The notes under the pieces are model-generated. The model saw only the letters and a program-made list of their open reading frames with translations, made no database searches and had not been told where the DNA came from. From positions 1-64,000 of the forward strand of contig QVRM01000977.1 in the NCBI GenBank assembly GCA_003439945.1: a DNA stretch of 64,000 nucleotides, written 5' to 3'. The translations under genes were made by a program, and so were the position numbers. The DNA is from Dermanyssus gallinae. Its lineage: Eukaryota > Arthropoda > Arachnida > Mesostigmata > Dermanyssidae. Positions 22,146-34,094 of the stretch are shown here, piece after piece. How positions within the stretch are numbered: the first letter of the stretch is position 1; every line of letters starts with the position of its first letter.

Positions 22146-22492
22146 CTGATATTGGTGTTATTGCGGCCCCGTCGGCTGGTGGCGGCGCACGCTAACGGCC
22201 GTATAGGATAAACAACAAAAAAAGAAGACGACAGATGGGCGAAAAGCAACGAGCAACAACAGTCGTAGAACGTAGATTATTATTATTATTATTGATATTA
22301 GATCAACGCCGACGGCTCGAGCCGAGGCGACCGTCGCGACGCTGGTGACAGCTACGACACTTTGTACGATTCGCATTTCCGGGAGCCGCGACATCGTCAA
22401 AACACTATCACACTACTACCGCTTGAAATGCCGCCCGCAGTCGACATAGGCGACTTTGCGAATTTGCCTTCTGCACCTTCTATCGCCTTCCG

Positions 22493-22503
22493 TCTCTCTC
22501 TCT

Positions 22504-22537
<34 letters not shown>

Positions 22538-22647
22538 ATTTCTCTTCTGCCGAAATTTGTTTTCTCTTTCATCGCCATCTCTCTCTATCTCTCTCTCTCT
22601 AGCTTACACAAACATAGATACACGCACACACACACACACACACACAC
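22493..22647. repeat. (CT)n and (CA)n tracts
   Basis: C-run and (CT)n at about 22495-22540, CTCTCTATCTCT repeats at 22575-22602, and (CA)n at 22621-22647. Confidence 0.9.
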
Positions 22648-22977
22648 TACTATTTCTTCCTATTCGTCTTTGCGTGTCTGATTGGTGACAAATCTAGGGC
22701 TATGTACTAGCTACACATTTCTAGCTAGCTTTTTTGCTAGTCTGCCTATCCACCAAACTAGTGTGCCTCGAGTCGACCAGTCAGCACACTATCATTCATC
22801 TTCATAATCACCATCGGCATAGTTATTAATTAAAGCAGCTCGTCTCGCAGTTTTTGCCTCCAGAATTACCCACTTTAATCTCGCTTGTCCGTCTATCGGG
22901 TGGCGTTTTTTTCTCTCGCTATCTGCTCTTGTTTTGTTTCTTCCTTCATCGATACACGAATGCATGAAACAAATACG

Positions 22978-22978
<1 letters not shown>

Positions 22979-23014
<36 letters not shown>
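22979..23014. repeat. (TA)n microsatellite
   Basis: Uninterrupted TA array of about 36 bp. Confidence 0.95.
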
Positions 23015-23016
<2 letters not shown>

Positions 23017-23142
23017 CTAACAGTCTCCGGTTGAAGTAGTACTTTACTTGGTTGAAGCAATCTGGTTCGTTGCTATTTTTCCTTCGCCAAGTGGCTGACA
23101 GAAATTGTCCGTCCAGCAAGCATCTATTGTATTAGATTAGCA

Positions 23143-23207
23143 TTAGATTAGCAATGTGTGCAGTAGATGCTTTTCTTAAGCATCCACTGCGCACATTGCT
23201 AATCTAA
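23143..23207. repeat. Hairpin with 30-bp arms
   Basis: Arms at 23143-23172 (starting TTAGATTAGCAATGTG) and 23178-23207 pair at 28 of 30 positions across a 5-base loop. The left flank carries extra direct copies of TTAGATTAGCA. It may be a tiny MITE or a structured element. Confidence 0.85.
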
Positions 23208-23289
23208 CAGGCGAGCTGGCAATGAGCCACAAAAATACCTGAGGAAAACAGCGGTTTCGGAAGTTGTGTTGTGCGTTGGTGTATATTTG

Positions 23290-23640
23290 CGCGGCAGAAT
23301 GCTCCGTTGACTTACTTGGTGAAGTAACTTTTTTCAAATCCCGCATTTTTTTGTGAGTCCGAGGTGGTCGTGAATGATCCTATGCAGAGACATGGCATTC
23401 AAGCCCAAAGTCTCCTCTAGCGAATCATATGTTGTGTCCATCGCAGTCTTCGCATGGCCATACGATTCCCATCCGCTACTGTTTTGGACGTCTTTCACGG
23501 GATTTGCTGTACATTTTGAAATGTCTGGTTCAAATTTTTCGATGTCGATACACACTTCTCGGGGATCGGACGCCCCAATAGTCCATCAAAGCTCTTGGAA
23601 ACCTTCGAATGTACTTAATCATAGCTGGAAATTATATAAA
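23290..23640 (-). pseudogene. Mariner-type transposase N-terminal relic
   Basis: On the minus strand a frame reads SLEETLGLNAMSLHRIIHDHLGL in two overlapping pieces (SLEETLGLNAMSLHRIIHD, then HDHLGLTKKC). This matches the second helix-turn-helix of mariner transposases: compare AEDLNISIGSCHSIFINDLG in the copy at 8252. Upstream a GRP-like element lies in another frame. No catalytic domain or inverted repeats are visible. Confidence 0.45.
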
Positions 23641-23644
23641 AAAT

Positions 23645-24644
23645 AGTTATACGCAGCCCGATTGTCGGGGTAAGACCGTAATGCCATCGGGATCCTCGTT
23701 ACCACATCATTGTCTGCAGGATACTCGATTCGAATTCTTCGAAACAATCATCAACAAAGATGGTGCTATCCGCCAGTGAAACTGGATTTGACCACTCTAC
23801 CACACGGGACAAGACGAAAACCTTCTTGGGTGCCGGTATATAAAGGATAAGAAGAAGAATAACTAACTGAAATCGGTATGCAAACAGTATAATGTTCTAT
23901 ACATATAAAACAGCATAATATATCAGTATATTACTTTTGCGTATTTATATGTGGCTACATTATCGACTTAGTGGACTTGTGGTCAATAATATCCATTGGT
24001 GCCCCTAGGCTACAAATGACATGTAAAGTCCGTAATCGATTGTACTTGTAGAAGTAACTCAAGACGCGTCTCTGGCTGTAGAAAAACCGCCACTGGACTG
24101 CTGAATCCCAGGCATTTCAATCAAATCAAATTTAATTTAATGTTGACTATAGAAGACTTACAAATTTCGTACTCGCACATAATGATTTTTTTTTTACAAA
24201 TCTTATTGACTGATTCGTATGCTACAATATAAACAGATTTGGTTCGGATGACACTAAATCCTTCAAATAGGAAATCCTGTCCTTGTTTTTTTTGTTCTGT
24301 ATACAGACATGTTGACAATGACTTGTCGCCACTCATAGAGTCAATTGTAGAGCCGAACAACACAGCAAGGTGCTTTTTCACCGTGTCCGCGTTTCGGGTG
24401 GCGTAGCGCGAATAACCGTACGGTGCACGGACGATGTCTATTGTCGGGTTGTGACTCGAAATATGGGTCAAATCTTGTCCGGCGTCCGACCACTCCATCT
24501 GTTGTTATTGTTACTGTCGCTGCTGCGGGTGCAGCCATATGCTGATAGCTGCTGCTCGATTGCTTCCGCCGCCAGAGGCTTGGCGTAAATGGGAGCGGAA
24601 AGCGTTTATAGTAATTAAAATGAAAAACGTTTTTTAAGGAGGTT
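23645..24644. other. AT-rich DNA, nothing recognised
   Basis: No domain, repeat family or splice-bounded exon is evident. Confidence 0.35.
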
Positions 24645-24740
24645 ATGTTTATTTTTCGACTATCGGCCGTCCCCTACGACGGGCGTGGAACTCCCCGTAA
24701 GGTGTGTCCTCAATACACCGAGGGCCAAACATCGATATTA
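24645..24740 (-). mobile_element. Fragment related to SINE-B 3' body
   Basis: The blocks CTACGACGGGCGTGGAA and ATACACCGAGGGCCAAACATC resemble the 3' part of the SINE-B copy at 26757-27048 (GGGCTTGGAACCC and TGCACCGAGGGCTGGACATC). No head is present. Confidence 0.35.
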
Positions 24741-25183
24741 ATTAGCTCATTCAAATCAAGTTATGGGTTTTATCGTCGTAGGTGCCGTTATATGCCGTTA
24801 ATATCGGACTTCCATGCGGCATATTTGCAAAAGCTCCGGAAGCTTCGCTGCTCGTACAGTTGACAAAAGTTAGGCTATAGTTTGACTATGGGCCGAGGTA
24901 AGGCTAACAACGAATGACAAGTGGTTTCGATTTAGGAAAAATCGCATAAAGATAGAGGATGAAAGGTTTAGTCGCATATTGACGACTAGTTTGTTCAATA
25001 AGGTCGATATTTTTGGTGCGCATAGCATGACGGCCTATGTCAAACATCGAGAGTTTGACATCATATACTTTGAAAAATTCAATTTAAGGAAGTGTGTAGG
25101 CTGAGAAAATGCCTGCCATAACAGAGATTGTTCTGATTGCGTTAACTAAATCTAAAGCTATAAATATAAAAACATACATGCTT

Positions 25184-25432
25184 ATGATTGCGTTTGATTT
25201 CTCAAAACCGGACGTGTTGTCGATTCGCTCTTCTAAATTGGTCGTGTTTTATACGTTTGAGTGTCTTGTCTACAGTGATTGCATGTACATCTGAGTTTTC
25301 AGTGCTTTGCATTACAAAACGTTAACCTTTGGTAGATGGAACACGGACAGTTTAAGGTATACATAAAGGGGATGAACAAAGCCACAGCTGACATATGTGT
25401 TCTGTGCGGCTACGGAGATACTGACGACGTCC

Positions 25433-25434
<2 letters not shown>
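25184..25434 (+). pseudogene. R1-like RT C-terminal fragment, tandem copy 1
   Basis: The frame at 25336 reads ICVLCGYGDTDDVPH, matching the Cys-Cys-His region of the full element (ICVLCDAGETDDVDH). Upstream sequence beginning near 25184 (TTTGATTTCTCAAAACCGGA) recurs in copy 2. It ends in a (TA)n array that separates the copies. Confidence 0.7.

Positions 25435-25468
<34 letters not shown>
25435..25468. repeat. (TA)n microsatellite between duplicates
   Basis: TA array of about 34 bp between the two R1-like C-terminal fragments. Confidence 0.95.
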
Positions 25469-25473
<5 letters not shown>

Positions 25474-25477
25474 CGTT

Positions 25478-25955
25478 TTAATTGCGTTCGATTCCTCAAA
25501 ACCGGACGTTGTTGTCGATTCGTTCTTCTAAATTGGTCGTATTTAATAAGTTTGAGTGTCTTGCCTACGGTGATTTTGAGTTTTCAGAGCTTTGCATCAT
25601 AGGCCCAAAACGTTTAATCTTGGAACACGGACAGTTAAAGGGAATAAACAAAGCCACAGCCGACATATGTGTTCTGTGCGGCTACGAAGATACCGATAAC
25701 GTCGCGCAGGCGATCTTCTGGTGCGCGACCCTCAAATGGGGCGAGCTTTCCGGCGTCTGGGGTGTGCAGGTGTGTCTCTGCCTATCAGACCTTGTTTCGC
25801 ATATGATCATTACGCCCGAATGTTGGCAGGAAAAAAGCAACCACTTGGATTTCTAGGCACATCCCCAATTTATTATAGACCTGAAGACCGGACTTGGGAT
25901 GAAACGAAGGGAGAGATTTGGGCGACGCCAGCAGATAGGCCGTCGATGTGAGGAG
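25478..25955 (+). pseudogene. R1-like RT C-terminal fragment, tandem copy 2
   Basis: It repeats 25184-25434 for about 240 bp and extends farther, with ICVLCGYEDTDNVAQAIFWC and downstream sequence corresponding to the region after the Cys motif in the full element. Frameshifts and stops interrupt it. Confidence 0.65.
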
Positions 25956-26094
25956 CCGAGGGAGGGTGTGTTAGAGCAGCTGGACTCGCAATACACTCTC
26001 GGCGCACCTCCTCAGAACGGAAGCGCACCAGCGAAGTTCACCAAGCACTAGAATATATGACTCTTCCCGTGGGTGTTGAAGTACTGCCATGCAA

Positions 26095-26165
26095 TTCCGA
26101 GCCTGAGGGAGTGGGAGGGATATCGGATTTAGTGGGTTTTCCGAGTCCCACACAAGTCACTGCTA
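26095..26165 (+). mobile_element. R1-like 3' hairpin/tail copy
   Basis: Contains TTTAGTGGGTTTTCCGAGTCCCACAC, the conserved 3' hairpin region of the R1-like family, in the same orientation and just downstream of the RT C-terminal fragment at 25478-25955. The two are therefore probably one decayed 3' end. Confidence 0.65.
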
Positions 26166-26732
26166 GCTGTGACGCAGATGCATCACGCATTTCCAAGGCC
26201 TTCAAAAAACACATTCAGTAGCGCGCAGGGGTCTTCATGTCCGATTTGATAATGAAATGAGAGGTCACCTTTGCTTAAATGTGCCAACAATCGTCAGTGC
26301 ATGCTAGATACTAAAACGTGAAGTGCCGGCAATTGACGGGATAGCCCAGGCAATCGCCAGCCAACCAATTTGAATCCTGCCCGATTTTTTTTATCCCTTA
26401 TACACACTTGCAGGAATACACCTGTGAGCACTACTGCGTTGCCTTTGCCTCCACCTAGCCTGAACAGAGCTAGCCTGCGGCGGTGCGCGTCTTCGGTGCC
26501 AAGGAGCATCCATCAACGGGAACAACCGAGAACAATATATCTAGCCAGACGATGGATACCAATACACCGTGTAAAATAAGCTCGGTACATCAACCAAGCA
26601 TTGGCGCCAAGCGGAAGAAGTTAGCTTTGCCGCCAAAAGCGAATCCGAAACGCAGAAGCAGGCATCAAAAATTGGATTTGTGAGTGTGACATCCAGAAAG
26701 GTTAAAAAAACACTTTGAAGAAAACAATGGAA

Positions 26733-26777
26733 TCTAGAGTTAAAAACAATATTGATGAGATTGTTTTTAATTCTAGA
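26733..26777. repeat. Hairpin with 18-bp arms
   Basis: TCTAGAGTTAAAAACAAT at 26733-26750 pairs with 26760-26777 at 17 of 18 positions across a 9-base loop. It sits at the 3' edge of the SINE-B copy. Confidence 0.8.
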
Positions 26778-27048
26778 TTATCCTTGTCTCCCACGGGCTT
26801 GGAACCCATTTTCGGTGCATACCTTTACTGCACCGAGGGCTGGACATCTTAAAATATGTAGAGTTTCCCCAACAGGATTTCTGGTACCATGGCCGCTGAC
26901 TCTCAGCGGTATGGTTTATCATCTATTCTCAATGAGCATCGCCCAAAGATAATTCTATCCTTAATAGGGATAAAACCGGCGACTGCCCGGCGGGCAACCA
27001 TGACTAGTGCACTGGTCCCCTAGACCACCCCTCTACGGGACACAATGA
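26757..27048 (-). mobile_element. tRNA-derived SINE, family B, copy 2 (best head)
   Basis: On the minus strand the head starts near 27046 with GGGGTGGTCTAGGGGACCAG (A-box region) and continues to a B-box-like CGCCGGTTTTATCCC. The body includes CTATTCTCAATGAGCATCGC on the plus strand, shared with 11345-11642 and 63001-63558. This copy has the best preserved tRNA-like part. Confidence 0.65.
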
Positions 27049-27279
27049 CAGAACAATGAAACCTGGAGAAACTTAAGGAAGACTTATCTACAGGAATGGT
27101 GGGTGCGTTTAAAGTTGTTATTACAAGAACAGAAACGCCAGAATGTGTGAAACAAAATTTGCCGGGGGTTCCTTGTTAACAGTATACAAGTAAATTTGCT
27201 TCTTGTCGTTCAGGTCCGAGACATCCAGGGACAGGTAAACAATCACAGTGTGGCTTTTTGATGTTTATCGTTTCGGGCG

Positions 27280-27620
27280 GCGATCCAGGGAGCTCTAATC
27301 GGCCTCACAGAGGAGGAATTTATTAAGGAACTAGCGCTGCTTGGGGTTAGCCATGTGAAACGAATTTGCGCGGTTACACTGGGGTCAGAATCCCATTAGG
27401 CAAAAGTTATGCGTTTGTTTATTTGCCAATCTTTCACGTCATTATGTCTAGGATTTCAATCCCACCAAGTCATTCTGAAAAGCGGCAAGTCTTGGCTTTG
27501 CCATAAATGCCTACAGGGTGGACATTTCGCAGAACGGTGCCCGCAACAGCAAGTCTGCAGAAAGTGCGGGATCCCGGAAGCCTTTGTCTGAGATCCCCGA
27601 CCCGCAGCTGCTACTACCTG
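27280..27620 (+). pseudogene. Jockey/CR1-like ORF1 (gag-like) relic with zinc knuckle
   Basis: In broken frames it reads ALIGLTEEEFIKELALLGV and VSHVKRIC, then CHKCLQGGHFAERC (C-x2-C-x4-H-x4-C) and CRKCG. This order, a small RNA-binding-like domain followed by knuckles, is typical of jockey/CR1-group ORF1 proteins, which bind element RNA. Stops and frameshifts show it is dead. Confidence 0.6.
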
Positions 27621-28770
27621 CACCAAGGCCACTCCGACCAACAAGCTAAAATAGTGCACGGGAAGACTCTGCGCCAACAAGCGCTTTACGGCGCCGATTA
27701 ACCCGCGCGCCGGAGCGCCGAGCACCCAGATCCACGAAACCTATTTTCTCTGACGGCGGACGCTGCGACTCATTTGTCGCAAGTGATATCAGTGGAGGAC
27801 GGTGTCAGCGGTGCATCCACCGGCACCCAAGGCCGGTAGACGCAGGCAAGTTCGGATTTCGGTCACTTGGTGGCGCTTCCATCGGTAAACGTCGTCCGGC
27901 GAACGCTAATTGTGCTCTCTGTCGGCCTTTTGCGACCAGTATTGCGGCTGCAACGCCAATCCTTCCGGGAGACGTAGAGAACCGATTTAGCGGTTTCTTA
28001 CAACGCGGCTCTTCCGTCTCACCGAATCTCTCCCCCTATTTTATAACTTCTTTGGGGGGTTAACTCCTGGTTGGCCCACGAAGCTGACCTTTCCATAGAA
28101 GATATGGTCGGTAAAGGCGAACTAAAAGACGAGTTCGAGCGGCCTTGATGTTGCATCAAGGTCACACACAACGAAATGAGTTCTTAGGATGAGGATAATA
28201 GGGGAAAGGTACCGGCGATATCTGCCCGCTTGGGGCTGACGCAACAGACGCCAACGCCAGGGAATAGGGGCGAAATAACAGGTATGGGGAGGCAGAGGCG
28301 AGCCAGGAAAGAATGGAAAAGGGCCAATGGAGGAGAGTCTTGGAGAAAGTGTTCAGGCACATCTCCAGCCCGGAGGATGTGGATACGTAGGTAGTGGTGG
28401 ATAGAGTCTGAAATTAAGTAGAAAAACAGGCGTTAGATAAGTTAGAAGAAAGTGAGGAGGAAAAAAGGATGGGGGACGGGAATAACATGAAAAAGACGTC
28501 GAAACAGGCCCTGCAGTAGAGATGAAAGACTAGAAAGCTTAGAGACGCAAGTGACGAGCAGAGCAATAACAATGATGGGAACTTAGAGTATAACAAACCA
28601 TGCTGAAATATCTTTAGTCAAAAACCAAGAAGGGTCAGAACCGCCGACGGAGCGGCTTAGCATATGCGCACCTGGGCAAAGGTGTTGAGCCGGCCAATCG
28701 TGAGATACCCGAACACCCAAATATTCATTCAAGACGCCGTTGGGGAGGTAGGTAAGTTTTCCTAGAAATA
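27621..28770. other. Unassigned, probably retroelement-derived
   Basis: GC is moderate and open frames are short. Lying between a jockey-like ORF1 relic and an R1-like relic, it may be decayed element sequence, but no motif proves it. Confidence 0.3.
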
Positions 28771-31000
28771 CAAGCGTTTGTCCAAACAGAGAGACCATGA
28801 GTGGATGGGAGAGCTGGAAGCCGCAAAAAGGCAGATAGAATCACTCGGGATCAAGCTGACAGAACCCAGACGGACTCTCACGCAGGGTCCAGACATCAAT
28901 GCGACCAAGGTCTCACAAAAGGCTAAGGCCGAGCTCGAGAGAGAAGATAGCAATCGGCCCTGAAAACGACAACCCAAGGCAACGACGTAGAGAATTCGGC
29001 ACGCATAGAAAAAATGAAAAGAGTCAAGCTAACGCATAGAGGCGCGAGGACTATTCTGATAGAGGGGTACGAGAGGCAGGGGACTCAGTGAACAGGTGCT
29101 TCCTCAGTTTTCCGGTGCGGGAGCCTTAGCTGACATTTAGCCAAGAGTTGACGTCACTTAAACGCAAAAACAACGTTACGGTCGTAAGAGACAGCGAGAC
29201 AAACAAGAAAGATGATACGGAGGAAATAGCCCCGGGCCCCCCGGAGACGTCACGGATGCTAGAGACCGGAATGGCCTCCGTGTTGGCGCCCTCGGCCGAC
29301 TTGATTAGGCTTTTCGGTAGGCTGCTGCAGACGCTCAATGTAGATAGACGGGAGGAGACGCCAGCTGTGGCTGTGACCAAGGAGCTGGACACTGGTGACA
29401 CAATCCCCCATATCGTTAAGGCATGTTGCCGCGTACTCGACTGCGAAGTCGAATTTATCGTTAGAAAACCGTCTCCAGACCGACGCGCATCAAGAAGGAC
29501 GAAAGCCTCAGAGCGGAAATGGGCAACCCCCCCCCCGGTCCGTGGAAAGAAGGGGTTGAAAGTAAAACTGCTGCAGAATCTGTGAAGTCGACGGGCACTC
29601 GGGGCGAGGGTCAGGCAACTGCCCAGTGGTGGCAAAAAGCTTGCGTAGAGCCAACGCCGCTGCTGTTGTTGGTGCTGCAACCAAGGGAGAGGAACCCATT
29701 GGTACTTCTAATGACTAGGATACTACAGGTAAACCTCAACCGGTGCCGAGCTGCGCACGACAGTTGAAAACAGAAACCTTGATTGTTACCGAGAATTTCA
29801 ACTCGACCAATACTGTACGGGGTAGTCGTAATACTTCGGAAAGATAGCAGATCTTTCTGAAACGGACAGCAAAGCCGGGGCTTATGGCGGTCAACGACGG
29901 GAATGTTCTGATGGCAAAGAGCTAATTCCACGTAGATCTCACGCTGACCAATGAATGGGCATTTGCGACGATTACTGGATGGAGGGTCGGCACGATACAT
30001 AACCACGTCGGCCACGGCTACATCTCGAGGTACGGGTCCCACTGAGACGCTCCCAGCATCTGCCCGAGGCAAGACGGTGGCAGATGAGGCAACTAGAAAA
30101 AGAAGCGCTGGTAAAGGAAATCGACGTGCAGTGCCTGACAATGAGAGTGGGAATGGTGGACTAATATCGACTCAACAAAACCTTTATTGCTGCAAGCACA
30201 AAAAAGCTGGTCCGTCCCACCCGAACGGCGGAGGTAGCTAACGGCACCGGCCCGTTTATGGTGAGGCGATGAGATCAGGGAAGCGAAATAGCGTTTAACA
30301 AAAATAAACAGGGCATATACTAGTCAATGCAGCTGGTTAAGTAGTAGGATCAACCCAAGGGATACGGGGCTAGACGTTGACGAGCAATCGGCCACACTTT
30401 TAAAAAGTTACAGAGCTGCTCGCAGGAACTTTTTAAGTTCATCTGGAAGAATATGGCACAAGCGTGGAAACAGCTGATAAAATACGTAGATAGAGACGTA
30501 TCGGGTTACCGTACCGAACCGTTATGGCCAAGCTCCTTGTGCGCCTTCTCCGAGACTCCGCCCGGATGTTCTAAAGGATCAGGTCCATAGCATATTCTTG
30601 ATTCACCCGTGCAGGGGCGACGGAGAAGAATTCCTGGCGCCGAGGATGATATTCCCGAGGTGACGTTGGAAGAGGTCAAATGAGCGCGGCAACTGTTGAC
30701 ACCCGGTAGAGCACCCGGGCCGGATGGAGTACTGCACGAGGCTGTTGGTGAAGCAATTGCCGGAGCTGCTTCAAGCACTGGTGACGCATCTTCTGAGAGA
30801 GGGGTGATTTTTACGGCTGTGGACGAACGCCAACCTGGTTCAGATTCCCAAACTAGCGGGAAAAAGGGATTGCTTCGACAGATAGTTCTGCTTTTCGGCT
30901 CATATGTCTTCTTGGCCCGATGGACAAGATCTTGGAAAATGTTACTGTTGAGAGGCTCTATATATTATTGTTACTTATTCACTCAGCTGGCATAGTGTCC
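28771..31000 (+). pseudogene. Decayed R1-clade element (ORF1, endonuclease, RT pieces)
   Basis: Pieces in order: an ORF1-like helical segment (from 28778, ELEAAKRQIESLGIKL); further ORF1-like sequence at 29148-29585; the start of the endonuclease at about 29712 (MTRILQVNLNRCRAAHD, nearly identical to VLQVNLNRCRAAHD in the intact element); an RT motif TPGRAPGPDGVLHEAVGEA at about 30700; and LLDT-like sequence of RT block 2 in another frame near 30910. Many stops and frameshifts separate these, and the Cys-knuckle region and RT active site are not visible. Confidence 0.7.
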
Positions 31001-32190
31001 TCAGCAAGACATATGTTAAGAAGAGTTTGCCATAAAAGACACAAAGGGGCCTCCTTGCCGAAGATGTTTATTCCTCAGAAGATCTGGCCCGAATGCCTTT
31101 TTGTTGCGTAGACAATCCAGGGAAATTTTGGCATCGTCTAGATTAAGCGGCTCGCCAAGGGTGTCAGCCAGTAAGCTCTAGGAGGTTTCGAGCTCGTTTG
31201 AAGTGGGAGGTTTGACAGGTACCGTATCTATGTGGGTGAAGATTGCTTGAAAGTGCCCCGGGAGATTTTGAGATGGAATTGAACAGCTCGTAAAGTTTTA
31301 AGACTATCGTCTGATGAAGTGAGATTCTCATTACTCTTGAAGTATTAGCAGGCGCTTCTGTTGGTCGGCAAATGGCAAACTAACCACTCGCTTTGACGCT
31401 CTACTACTGTGAGATTCGTAGAATATTTTTTTACCTAGATTTCTGCATACTCTTAGCAATTCATATTAAAGTTGGCACGGGTAGTCATCTAAAATCTGAG
31501 CAGCTCTTGGTCATGTTCTGGCCAACGGAGGGTCTTGTTTTAATGATGTTGCGGTAGATGAAGCATGGTTGAACGACTCTAAATGTGCATTTCATTCGAG
31601 TTATGGATATCACAGTCCACAGTAATTGCAACGTCACTACCTCACCGATCACTATCCATGCAATATGCTATATGTGGCGGCTCTTAAAACCCGTGTGCAG
31701 CGCAGTGGACGTAGTGTTAGTAATTTTCTAGATTGTGTCAGTAGTGTCTCCAAGGGCAATTTTTGTAACTCCCCCAATGCTGATTGAATGTTGTAAATCA
31801 CGATGCCACGAATCGCCAGTAGCACCCGGTTCTCGGAGGAAAGCCTTTTTTTCGTTATCTTCTGCTCTTCAGCGATTAAAACCCACTGAATAGGCTCTAC
31901 CGTAGACATCGAAATCTCATGACGACTCAGAGTAAACGGCGTACTTGTCTTTCAAAGCTGTCGTTTAGAAGCAATAGATATTTGTTATATTTGCTTTATA
32001 AAAGTTTTAGAACGAATTAGATATATAAAAAATGATTCTCGACGCTTTCGAAAATATATAAATTAGGCTTATGGTAGATTCTGAGATGAGACTGATTTTT
32101 TGTCTGTGGTGTCCATGGGCTCTTTTTTTAGAGGACTAACTGAAAAATGCGGTTGCACACACGGACACCGCAGCAGGGGAACTGCCTGCA
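31001..32190. other. Unassigned DNA
   Basis: The first few hundred bases may continue the decayed R1-like element. Beyond that nothing is recognised. Confidence 0.3.
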
Positions 32191-32196
32191 ATCGCG

Positions 32197-32231
32197 GGCC
32201 GGTAATGCGGGATTCTAACCCACTAAAAACC
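32197..32231 (-). mobile_element. R1-like 3' hairpin fragment
   Basis: On the minus strand TTTTTAGTGGGTTAGAATCCCGC matches the R1-like 3' hairpin. The right stem arm is CCCGC rather than CCCAC, so a U-G pair replaces U-A. Confidence 0.55.
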
Positions 32232-32257
32232 AATTATGTTCCCGTCTTCCCGTCTGA

Positions 32258-32345
32258 CTGGGAACTGCTTGCGCATAACGTCAAACAGTCAGGGAGAGAG
32301 GGGGCGAGTCTATTACCCTGGTGGGCGTGTTCCCCGGGAGCCTCG
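32258..32345 (+). repeat. Dispersed repeat shared with 63577-63665
   Basis: TGGGAACTGCTTGCGCAT, TCAAACAGTCAG and GGGAGCC blocks recur in the same order at 63577-63665. Confidence 0.75.
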
Positions 32346-32484
32346 GATAAGCGCGAGCGAACTCGAAGGGTGTTCGTAGGAGGTGGTACTGACTCTGAAG
32401 TGCTGGAAGCTTTCCAAGGGTGTAGGACTATTGGCACCGATCTAGAGTTGGTAGACGTTCCTTTATTCCGGCAGTCTTCGAGAG

Positions 32485-32847
32485 GTGGCGATGTCACGCA
32501 TTCGATCGGTAGGAGGCCTTTCTCTTCTGAGATCTTTATTTTCGGCCACTCAAATGTCTCAATGTCTCAATCACCTGTTCCGAGGTGCAGACTGCTCGCT
32601 CGATTTGGGACTCCTTGAGCGACTTAACGACAGCGTGTTAACTACAGTAGAGGCGCTGTTGAACCACAGTCTATCGGCAGATGCACGCCAACAAGCTCTA
32701 CTCGCCGTTCGTTGGAGGGGTCTAGGGTTGTCTGATGCTATTGTCCTATCGGATATAGCCCTGGTAGCTTCTCTTCACAGGTCTATACAACAGACTAAAT
32801 CACTTTTTGATTCAGTCGCTTTTACGGACCTAGAAGCTCGACTATAA
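32485..32847 (+). pseudogene. Possible retroelement C-terminal frame (GGLGL-like motif)
   Basis: A 120-codon frame contains LLAVRWRGLGLSDAIVLSDI. A motif of the type R-x-GGLGL after a helical segment is one I recall from C-terminal regions of some reverse transcriptase-encoding elements, but I cannot verify that here. Downstream to about 33230 there are broken frames that may continue it. I assign no firm function. Confidence 0.2.
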
Positions 32848-33239
32848 ATAAGCCGCTGTAGAGCAGTTTCCCTGTGCGGCCACGAGCCCGCCGAAGCTGG
32901 ACGCCAGAGAGATTGGTCGGCAACCTTATATAAGCAAAGGGTTAAAAATCCCTCAGAATTTTTGCTGTACCTGTGCTGATGGGGCCGAGTATTTCCAATT
33001 AAATGGGCACGAAGTGCCTCCTTAACAGCTCGAGATACTTCTCTCGTTTTGCAAAGTCCGCTCGTTCTGCAACCCATCCAGATTCCAGTGCGCTGTGGCG
33101 TAGATACGACAAAGCCGCCTTGCATGAAACGGTAACGGCAATACTTTTTCCGCGTGGCCATAGCGAAATGGTGACCCCTCAGGTCACAGCTCAGTGCCAT
33201 TAAGACCTTTCGGCTCGGGTGTAGATGGTATCCCTGTCC

Positions 33240-33980
33240 CTCTAAGATCTCTTTTTTCTATGGCGTTGAGTTCCGCGTGTCTTGTGAATCTGCCGGGACT
33301 TTCTTCATAGATTGCTAGCAGACGGGTCGCTAATCCTATGATCTGACATCATGCAGAAGGAGTTGGGGTCCAGCATGATACTAAACTGGCGGGAAAGCAG
33401 TGGTTGACCCAGCCCCTTTGCTTTTTCATACTATAATTTCTTCCTTTTAAAGAAGGATTTTCTGAGAGAAGAAAACCTCGAAAGCTTTGAGGGTGTTGTA
33501 TATGCCAAACAACTTCGTATCCTAACGGAGTGGAACATTAACGTCAAAAATAGCAAAGCACGGTTCCGATGCGCCAGCATGCGGATCACCAGCTATGAAG
33601 TTCTTCTGACCCTGGAACCAGACTCGCGCTTTGCATCGAAAGATAAGAATAGCTTCTCGCATTCTCACTGTATATCCCGTTTAATTCTGATCCAGTAACC
33701 AGCGCACCACCCATGGCAATTGTTCTTAGTGTTTAAATCAGTGAATTGTCGACATTATAGAAGATGAAATTACTCTATGATATGGGTATACAATGGGTAT
33801 ATAGCAAAAAAATATATTTTTTTAACGCTCTGACAACTACATTTTAGACGCTCGTAATGGGCTAACTTGCCTGCGGCACGATAGCGTCTAAATGCATCTA
33901 TCGTCGTCGCGTTCTCGTACTGGAATTATATAGGCTTTCTCCAGCAGAGGTATGTAGCAGCAAGGCAATGACAACCACGT
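33240..33980. other. Unassigned DNA
   Basis: No recognisable coding or repeat content. Confidence 0.3.
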
Positions 33981-33983
33981 CCA

Positions 33984-34094
33984 ACAAATTCTATCAGCAC
34001 GGCCAGGGCTCGAACTAGCGATGTTTTTGCTAATCGTGGTTGCCATGGCAACGACCCGTTTCGAACGAGCCGCCTAAGCCACCGCCGCTACCAA
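33984..34094 (-). mobile_element. tRNA-like SINE head, family D
   Basis: On the minus strand TGGCTTAGGCGG resembles an A box, and AGTTCGAGCCCTG lies about 65 bases further on as a B box. The ends do not pair as a tRNA, so I read it as a SINE. Confidence 0.5.
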
